From: Acidobacteriota bacterium
GTDB taxonomy: Bacteria; Acidobacteriota; Holophagae; Holophagales; Holophagaceae
Assembly (NCBI GenBank): GCA_021778785.1
Contig: JAJYBX010000182.1
Span: 1 to 5,145, forward strand
Length of the DNA: 5,145 nucleotides
Reading direction: 5' to 3'
The stretch's first letter is position 1; each line of letters begins with the position of its first letter. Under the pieces are notes generated by a model. The model was not told the DNA's origin. It saw nothing but the letters and a program-made list of their open reading frames with translations, and did no database searches. The translations under genes were made by a program, and so were the position numbers. This document shows positions 1 to 5,145 of the stretch, piece after piece.

Positions 1-2093
<2,093 letters not shown>

Positions 2094-2097
<4 letters not shown>

Positions 2098-2819
2098 TGG
2101 ATGCCTCCGATCTGCTGGATGGCCCGATCCAGGGCCTGCGCCGCCTCGGGTCCGGCGAGCTTCGCCTCCAGGCGCCTGGTGGCACCCTCCACGGCCAGTT
2201 CAGACACCAGGGCCCTCAGCTCCTGTTCGGCCAGGCGCTTCTGGTGGCCGATCTCGGTCTGGGCCTGGGCGAGGATCTGTTCGGCCTCCGCGCGGGCGGA
2301 TTCGAGCACGCGCTCCTTCTCGGCCTCGGCATCGGCCTCGGCCTTGGCGAGGATGCCCGCCAGCTCACCCTCGAGCTCGGCCATCTTGGCCTGCAGCTCC
2401 TTCATCTGGGCATCGGCCTCCGCCTTGTCCCGCTCCGCCTGGGAGAGCAGGGTCTCCAGCTCCTCCTTGCGGGACTTGAACATGGCGGACATGGCGCCCT
2501 TCAGGAGGAAGAACAGGCCCGCGGCATAGATGGCGAAATTCAGCAGCTGGACCAGGAAGGCAGGGCCGTTGCCGTAGGCCTTCCCGAAGAGGGTCATGGC
2601 CGCCTTGTGGTGCCCGCCTTCATGGCCTTCGCCCCCCTCGTGGCCCTCGGCCTGGCCGGACCCGGCGGCAACTTCCCCGTGGCTCCCGGCAGGAGCGGCT
2701 TCATGTCCCTGGGCCGGAGCGGTGGCGTGGGCCTCCTCCGGAGCATGGGACTGGGCGGCGAGCCCCAGGGGGCTCAGCGCGAGGACGGCGGCGAGGGAGA
2801 ATCGGGTCAGCATCGTCAT
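2094..2819 (-). CDS. atpF: ATP synthase F0 subunit b with signal-like N-terminus and His-rich linker
   Basis: Peripheral-stalk subunit of F0. The 241 residues are long for a b subunit (E. coli b is 156). Segments seen: residues 1-22, a basic then hydrophobic signal-like stretch ending GLAAQ; 24-72, a low-complexity linker rich in Gly, Ala, Glu and His (eight His) with a tandem EGHEGG; about 86-106, a membrane helix (PAFLVQLLNFAIYAAGLFFLL); 113-215, a long Ala/Glu/Lys/Arg-rich coiled coil; then a C-terminal helix for delta contact. If the first segment is cleaved or acts as a membrane anchor, the linker lies outside the cytoplasm (inference). The ATG at 2817-2819 is 2 nt after the b' stop; a second ATG two codons later (2811-2813) is a possible alternative start. 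The Shine-Dalgarno is weak (CAGG inside the end of b'), consistent with coupling to b'. An upstream in-frame extension into b' has no b-like content and is not part of the protein. Confidence 0.93.
2104..2108 (-). promoter_or_regulatory. Ribosome binding site of atpH
   Basis: GGAGG on the minus strand, 6 nt before the GTG start of delta and inside the last codons of b. It decides in favour of the GTG at 2095-2097 and supports reinitiation at the GTGA overlap. Confidence 0.8.
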
Positions 2820-2821
2820 GG

Positions 2822-3334
2822 TCACGCCTGCTTCAGGAGAGTCTGGGCCATGGATTCGGCCAAGGCGTCCACCTGGGCGAGGAGATCCTGCCTCGCCGAG
2901 GCCTGCTGGGCCTTGAGGGAGGCCACGGCCTCCTCCCGCTCCGCGGCCGCGCGGGTCCTCGCCGCATCCACCAGCGCCAGCTTCTCGCGGGTGGCCGCAT
3001 CCGCCAGCGCCTTGCGGCGGGCGAAGGCCTGGGCACGGAGTTCCTTCAGGCGGCCCTGGTAGTCCTTCTGGCGCGCGTCCAGCTCGGCGGCCGCCTTCGC
3101 CTTGGCGTCGCCGCCGGACTGCAGGTCGCGGTCGCGGTCGGACATGACCCGGGTGATGGGCTGGAAGAACACCACGCGGAGGTAGAGGTAGAGCACCACC
3201 AGCAGCGCGATGACGAACACGATGGCCACCGGATCCGGCCGCATGGGATCCGGCATCTGGGCCAGGATGCGCTGCACCGGTCCTCCCCCATCCGGGGATT
3301 GGAGCGTCAGATTCGCCAGTTCCAGCAGCGCCAC
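2822..3334 (-). CDS. atpF': ATP synthase F0 subunit b' (second b-type subunit)
   Basis: Second peripheral-stalk subunit, expected to pair with the following b as a heterodimer (known for b/b' in photosynthetic and several other bacteria; inferred here). 170 residues: a short N-terminal segment (1-34), one membrane helix at about 35-53 (PVAIVFVIALLVVLYLYLR), the b-family junction FFQPITRVMSDRDRDL at 56-71, then an Ala/Arg/Lys/Glu-rich coiled coil to the end. It has no signal peptide, unlike its neighbour. The start is GTG at 3332-3334, chosen because GGAGG (3342-3346) sits 7 nt upstream; internal ATGs at codons 27 and 31 (MPDPM) would also keep the membrane helix and are possible. It is the first gene of the operon, and its stop is 2 nt from the b ATG. 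Also called atpX or atpF2 in some genomes. Which of the two genes is named b and which b' is less certain than the family. Confidence 0.9.
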   Translation of the reverse strand: MALLELANLTLQSPDGGGPVQRILAQMPDPMRPDPVAIVFVIALLVVLYLYLRVVFFQPITRVMSDRDRDLQSGGDAKAKAAAELDARQKDYQGRLKELRAQAFARRKALADAATREKLALVDAARTRAAAEREEAVASLKAQQASARQDLLAQVDALAESMAQTLLKQA

Positions 3335-3341
3335 GGGCCAC

Positions 3342-3346
3342 CCTCC
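3342..3346 (-). promoter_or_regulatory. Ribosome binding site of the first atp gene (b')
   Basis: GGAGG on the minus strand, 7 nt before the GTG at 3332-3334. It is the main reason to choose that GTG over the internal ATGs of b'. Confidence 0.75.
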
Positions 3347-3352
3347 AGAAAC

Positions 3353-3376
3353 ATCCCTAGGCCTCGGCCGAGGGAT
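3353..3376 (-). promoter_or_regulatory. Hairpin in the atp operon leader
   Basis: An ATCCCT/AGGGAT inverted repeat (3353-3358 with 3371-3376) encloses 12 GC-rich bases. The 12-bp perfect palindrome CCTCGGCCGAGG at 3362-3373 overlaps it, so two alternative pairings exist. It lies 6 nt upstream of the b' Shine-Dalgarno, in the predicted 5' leader. A role in translation or mRNA stability is only a guess; short palindromes occur by chance in GC-rich DNA. Confidence 0.35.
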
Positions 3377-3439
3377 CGGCCAGGGTCATACCGACACCAG
3401 CGAAGGGTCCGCGGGAACCCCTGGCACGGAAGTCTGAAA

Positions 3440-3468
3440 ACCTTACCAGAACTGCCAGAAAGGCTCAA
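3440..3468 (-). promoter_or_regulatory. Candidate sigma70 promoter of the atp operon
   Basis: Read on the minus strand, TTGAGC (3463-3468; 4 of 6 matches to TTGACA) is followed by exactly 17 nt and TAAGGT (3440-3445; 3 of 6 matches to TATAAT). Transcription would start near 3433 and give a leader of about 100 nt before the b' GTG. The -10 match is modest, so this is a candidate only, but no other gene lies between it and b'. Confidence 0.4.
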
Positions 3469-3483
3469 CGCCGGACTTCGGGC

Positions 3484-3512
3484 TTGACCCCTCCTGCATC
3501 CCATGGAATGAT
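3484..3512 (+). promoter_or_regulatory. Candidate sigma70 promoter of the tRNA-Val/tRNA-Asp unit
   Basis: TTGACC (3484-3489; 5 of 6 matches) is separated by 17 nt from AATGAT (3507-3512; 4 of 6 matches). Predicted initiation near 3519 is about 10 nt before the tRNA-Val 5' end, giving a short leader for RNase P to remove. Its -35 lies 15 bp from the -35 of the opposing atp promoter candidate, so the two would be back to back. Confidence 0.5.
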
Positions 3513-3528
3513 GGCTGTTCGGCGATTC

Positions 3529-3604
3529 GGGCGATTAGCTCAGTCGGTAGAGCAGCTGCCTTACACGCAGCATGTCGGCGGTTCGAGCCCGTCATCGCCC
3601 ACCA
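3529..3604 (+). tRNA. tRNA-Val (anticodon UAC)
   Basis: 76-nt cloverleaf. Acceptor GGGCGAT (3529-3535) pairs with ATCGCCC (3594-3600). The D stem is GCTC/GAGC. The anticodon stem GCTGC/GCAGC (3555-3559, 3567-3571) carries a 7-nt loop with TAC at 3562-3564. The variable region is ATGTC, and the T arm is GGCGG-TTCGAGC-CCGTC (3577-3593). Discriminator A3601 is followed by encoded CCA (3602-3604). It reads GUA and, by wobble or modification of U34, other Val codons. It is first in a two-tRNA unit with a 30-nt spacer. Confidence 0.98.
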
Positions 3605-3634
3605 GTCTCGTGCTGGTGAAACGCAACAAAGCAA

Positions 3635-3711
3635 GGGGTTGTAGCTCAGTCGGTTAGAGTGCCGGCCTGTCACGCCGGAGGTCGCGGGTTCGAGCCCCGT
3701 CAGCCCCGCCA
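3635..3711 (+). tRNA. tRNA-Asp (anticodon GUC)
   Basis: 77-nt cloverleaf. Acceptor GGGGTTG (3635-3641) pairs with CAGCCCC (3701-3707), with one G-U pair. The anticodon stem CCGGC/GCCGG (3662-3666, 3674-3678) carries GTC at 3669-3671. The T arm is GCGGG-TTCGAGC-CCCGT (3684-3700). Discriminator G3708 is followed by encoded CCA (3709-3711). Probably co-transcribed with tRNA-Val. Unusually, its last acceptor base, discriminator and CCA fall inside the stem of the downstream terminator, and its T-arm/acceptor strand is repeated in inverted orientation just beyond. Confidence 0.98.
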
Positions 3712-3767
3712 AAAAGCGCCCAACCGGGCGCTTTTTGGCGTACAGGGCTGACGGGGCTTGAACCCGC
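3684..3767. repeat. Long inverted repeat of the tRNA-Asp 3' end
   Basis: The tRNA-Asp T arm and part of the acceptor strand (3684-3706, 23 nt) recur as reverse complement at 3745-3767 with 22 of 23 identical; the one difference is in the T loop (G versus A). Inside lies a perfect 15-bp inverted repeat (3707-3721 with 3726-3740) around the loop AACC, and the right arm carries 4 extra bases (TACA, 3741-3744). The whole is a near-palindrome of about 40-nt arms centred at 3723-3724. Confidence 0.9.
3707..3740. terminator. Bidirectional Rho-independent terminator
   Basis: A perfect 15-bp stem with loop AACC. The core GCGCCC/GGGCGC is flanked by five A on the left and five T on the right, so it has a U-tract in both transcription directions. 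On the plus strand it ends the tRNA unit; on the minus strand it could stop transcription from the small gene at 3923-4267. The outer stem bases are the tRNA-Asp acceptor end, discriminator and CCA. Confidence 0.85.
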
Positions 3768-3819
3768 CCCGGCCACGCGTGCGTGGCCGGGATCCAGCGT
3801 CGAGTGGGCTGGCCACCCC
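3745..3819 (-). pseudogene. Possible decayed tRNA (tRNA-Asp-like), minus strand
   Basis: Read on the minus strand, this 75-nt stretch begins GGGGTGG and ends with an intact T arm (GCGGG-TTCAAGC-CCCGT) followed by CAGCCC and a T, all close to the tRNA-Asp gene. The two ends could pair in 6 of 7 positions as an acceptor stem (with wobble), and AGC/GCT could form a short D stem. The middle is not tRNA-like: a perfect 10-bp hairpin with a 4-nt loop (3768-3777 with 3782-3791) takes the place of the anticodon arm, so no usable anticodon can be assigned. There is no encoded CCA at the expected place. The copied T arm is clear; the reading as a full-length relic is an inference and may be a chance fit. 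Confidence 0.35.
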
Positions 3820-3922
3820 GTCGCGGAGGCCCTCCTGCAGAGGGCCGGAGCAGGGGCGGCCAGACCGGGGGACGCAAGCCCGAAGGGCGCCGCGGACCCG
3901 TTCGAGCCCCCCGCCGACGGCC
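3820..3922. other. GC-rich non-coding stretch with small hairpins
   Basis: I find no convincing gene here. A 7-bp hairpin GGCCCTC/GAGGGCC with loop CTGCA is at 3828-3846, and a weak GCCC/GGGC triloop hairpin lies near 3878-3888. Neither has a T-tract, so they are not good terminators. An 11-nt match to the T-loop region shared by tRNA-Asp (GTTCGAGCCCC) is at 3900-3910, but its flanks do not form a T stem. The stretch lies downstream of the small minus-strand gene and would be its 3' untranslated region. Confidence 0.5.
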
Positions 3923-4267
3923 TCAGCGCATCTCGGCCCGGAACGTGGCGATGTCCCGACGGAGCAGGACGGCCTGCTCGCGGGCTTCCGTGGTCTTCAG
4001 TTGCGGCTGCAGGTCCGCCACCGCCTGGTCGAGGCGGTCCACCTGGGTGGGCAGGTCGTCGGACAGGCTGGAGGCATCCACCCCCAGCGCCTGGGTCTTG
4101 CCAGCCTCGCGCCATCGCTGGCGGATGCGGCCCAAGTTGTCCCGCAGCGCCGCCACCTGCTCCTCCTCGGGAGAGAGGGCCACCCAGGGCCACCGGCCCG
4201 TCATGAGGTAGGATCCACCGACCATGACCCCGCCCACCAGGAGGGCGATCACCAGAAGCCGCTTCAT
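3923..4267 (-). CDS. Small membrane-anchored protein of unknown function
   Basis: 114 residues; I do not recognise a family. The N-terminus MKRLLVIALLVGGVMVGGSYLM is basic then hydrophobic (about residues 4-22), a single membrane helix or uncleaved signal anchor; no clear AxA cleavage site or lipobox cysteine is present. The rest (33-114) is charged and predicted helical, rich in Leu, Gln, Arg, Asp and Glu, with heptad-like spacing suggesting a coiled coil exposed outside the cytoplasm (inference). It contains no cysteine. The ATG at 4265-4267 was chosen because the hydrophobic segment begins there; the upstream in-frame extension is Arg-rich and lies in the intergenic region. Only a weak purine stretch (GGGGTGG) precedes it. 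The stop is TGA (3923-3925). It is divergent from der and convergent with the tRNA unit, so context gives no functional clue. That it is a real gene is likely but not certain. Confidence 0.7.
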   Translation of the reverse strand: MKRLLVIALLVGGVMVGGSYLMTGRWPWVALSPEEEQVAALRDNLGRIRQRWREAGKTQALGVDASSLSDDLPTQVDRLDQAVADLQPQLKTTEAREQAVLLRRDIATFRAEMR

Positions 4268-4377
4268 GCGCCACCCCGACCGAGCAGGCCCCCAATGTAG
4301 GCCTTGCGGCAGGCGGTTCCGGCAAGTTCCCTGTCTTTTCCGGAGCAAACCGATAGACTGGAAGGCTTGGAACAGCC
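4268..4377. other. Divergent intergenic region before der
   Basis: 110 bases between two divergent starts, so promoters for both genes are expected here. I see no strong consensus pair. TAGACT (4354-4359) resembles a -10 element for der, but no good -35 lies 16-18 nt upstream and initiation there would leave almost no leader. A GGAAGG at 4360-4365 is 12 nt from the der ATG, and GGA at 4369-4371 is closer. Confidence 0.4.
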
Positions 4378-5145
4378 ATGAAACTTCCCCTTGTCGCCCT
4401 CTGCGGACGCCCGAACGTGGGCAAGTCCACCCTCTTCAACCGGCTCACCCGCAGCCGGGCGGCCCTGGTCCACGACCTGCCGGGCATGACCCGCGACCGC
4501 AGCTACGGCCGCGTGACCTGCCTGGACGAGGAGGGGCAGGCCCTGGAGGTCTTCGAGCTGGTGGACACCGGCGGCCTCGACTTCGAGGGCGACGATGTCA
4601 TCACCCAGGGCATCACCCGCATGGCCGAGGCCGCCCTGGGCGAGGCCCATGTGGCGATCCTCCTGGTGGACGGCCACGACGGCCTGACGGCGGGGGACGA
4701 GGAGATCGCCGCCCGGCTGCGGCGCATGGGCAAGCCGACGCTCCTCGTCATCAACAAGCTGGACGGCATGAAGGGCGGCGCGCCGGACGGCGGCTTCTAC
4801 GGCCTGGGTTTCGACGCCGTGCTGGCCATCTCCGCCGCCCACGGCGCCGGGGTTCCCGAGCTGCTCGAGGCCCTGCGGACCCGCCTGCCCTTCCACCGGA
4901 CCCCCGAGGAGGCCGCGGCCCACGCCCCCTCCGAGGAGCTCCGCTTCGCCCTCATCGGCCGCCCCAACGTGGGCAAGTCCTCCCTCACCAACCGCCTGCT
5001 GGGCTACGAGCGCAGCCTCGTGAGCGAGGTCGCCGGCACCACCCGGGACACGGTGGACACGGTCTTCCACGTGAAGGACAAGGTCTTCCGGATGATCGAC
5101 ACGGCGGGCATCCGCAAGAAGGGCAAGACCCACGAGGGGGCCGAG
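4378..5145 (+). CDS. der: Ribosome-assembly GTPase Der/EngA (3' end beyond window)
   Basis: Essential GTPase with two tandem G domains that acts in 50S subunit maturation in the cytoplasm. 256 codons are visible, roughly the first half (full-length proteins are about 440-490 residues). First G domain: G1 GRPNVGKST at 10-18, G2 region GMTRDR at 36-41, G3 DTGG at 63-66, G4 NKLD at 126-129, G5-like SAAHG at 152-156. An acidic, Ala/Pro-rich linker follows at about 172-187. Second G domain: G1 GRPNVGKSS at 194-202, G2 AGTTRD at 219-224, G3 DTAG at 241-244, then IRKKGK as usual for the family. Two near-identical P-loops in one chain distinguish Der from Era and MnmE. The ATG at 4378-4380 puts the first P-loop at residue 10, as expected. 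The second G4, G5 and the KH-like C-terminal domain lie outside the window. Confidence 0.98.
   Translation, partial: MKLPLVALCGRPNVGKSTLFNRLTRSRAALVHDLPGMTRDRSYGRVTCLDEEGQALEVFELVDTGGLDFEGDDVITQGITRMAEAALGEAHVAILLVDGHDGLTAGDEEIAARLRRMGKPTLLVINKLDGMKGGAPDGGFYGLGFDAVLAISAAHGAGVPELLEALRTRLPFHRTPEEAAAHAPSEELRFALIGRPNVGKSSLTNRLLGYERSLVSEVAGTTRDTVDTVFHVKDKVFRMIDTAGIRKKGKTHEGAE

Noticed and set aside
3684..3767. tRNA-Asp attachment site of an integrated element
   Set aside because: The repeat is inverted, not direct, and no integrase or foreign-looking gene lies beside it in this window.
3828..3846. Hairpin as terminator of the small minus-strand gene
   Set aside because: The 7-bp stem is not followed by a T-tract on either strand; the hairpin at 3707-3740 is a much better terminator.
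3443..3877. Minus-strand open frame containing TGLEPATSGVTGRHSNRLS
   Set aside because: This is the well-known spurious protein produced by reading antisense through tRNA genes; it covers both tRNAs and the terminator.
3654..4487. 277-codon minus-strand frame ending GADGARTRDLRRDRPAL
   Set aside because: The end is again an antisense tRNA-Asp translation, a common misannotation. The rest overlaps the small membrane protein and the start of der in other frames.
4264..5133. 289-codon minus-strand frame opposite der
   Set aside because: It is antisense to the clear Der G-domain motifs and has no recognisable domain or ribosome binding site.

Overview
This is a GC-rich bacterial chromosomal window made of housekeeping genes. 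It holds the start of an F-type ATP synthase operon on the minus strand, a two-gene tRNA cluster (Val-Asp) on the plus strand, a small membrane-anchored protein of unknown function on the minus strand, and the N-terminal half of the ribosome-assembly GTPase gene der on the plus strand. The organism is inferred, not proven. An operon of b', b, delta, alpha without a and c directly upstream, and a b subunit with a signal-peptide-like N-terminus and a His/Gly/Glu-rich linker, suggest a Gram-negative lineage such as Acidobacteriota (Holophagae/Geothrix-like). A Desulfuromonadales-like relative is the main alternative.

Layout. 1-3334 (minus): four tightly packed genes read right to left, b' (2822-3334), b (2094-2819), delta/atpH (1555-2097) and alpha/atpA (1-1517, last few codons beyond the window). 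The b'-b gap is 2 nt, b and delta overlap by 4 nt, and 37 nt separate delta from alpha. 3335-3528: divergent regulatory region with a candidate sigma70 promoter for each direction and a small leader hairpin just upstream of the b' ribosome binding site. 3529-3711 (plus): tRNA-Val(UAC) and tRNA-Asp(GUC), both with encoded CCA. 3707-3740: a strong bidirectional terminator whose stem includes the tRNA-Asp 3' end. 3741-3922: gene-free, hairpin-rich DNA with an inverted copy of the tRNA-Asp T-arm and acceptor strand that may be a decayed minus-strand tRNA. 3923-4267 (minus): small one-helix membrane protein. 4268-4377: divergent intergenic region. 4378-5145 (plus): der, cut by the window edge.

How the genes work together. 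The b and b' proteins form the peripheral stalk of ATP synthase, delta joins the stalk to the top of F1, and alpha is the non-catalytic nucleotide-binding subunit of the F1 hexamer. The tRNAs and Der belong to translation and 50S ribosome assembly. I see no mobile element, CRISPR array, defence or toxin system, and no clear new multi-gene system. The points most worth a second look are the tRNA-Asp inverted copy with its shared terminator, the His-rich exported segment of subunit b, and an extra loop in alpha just before its Walker B strand.
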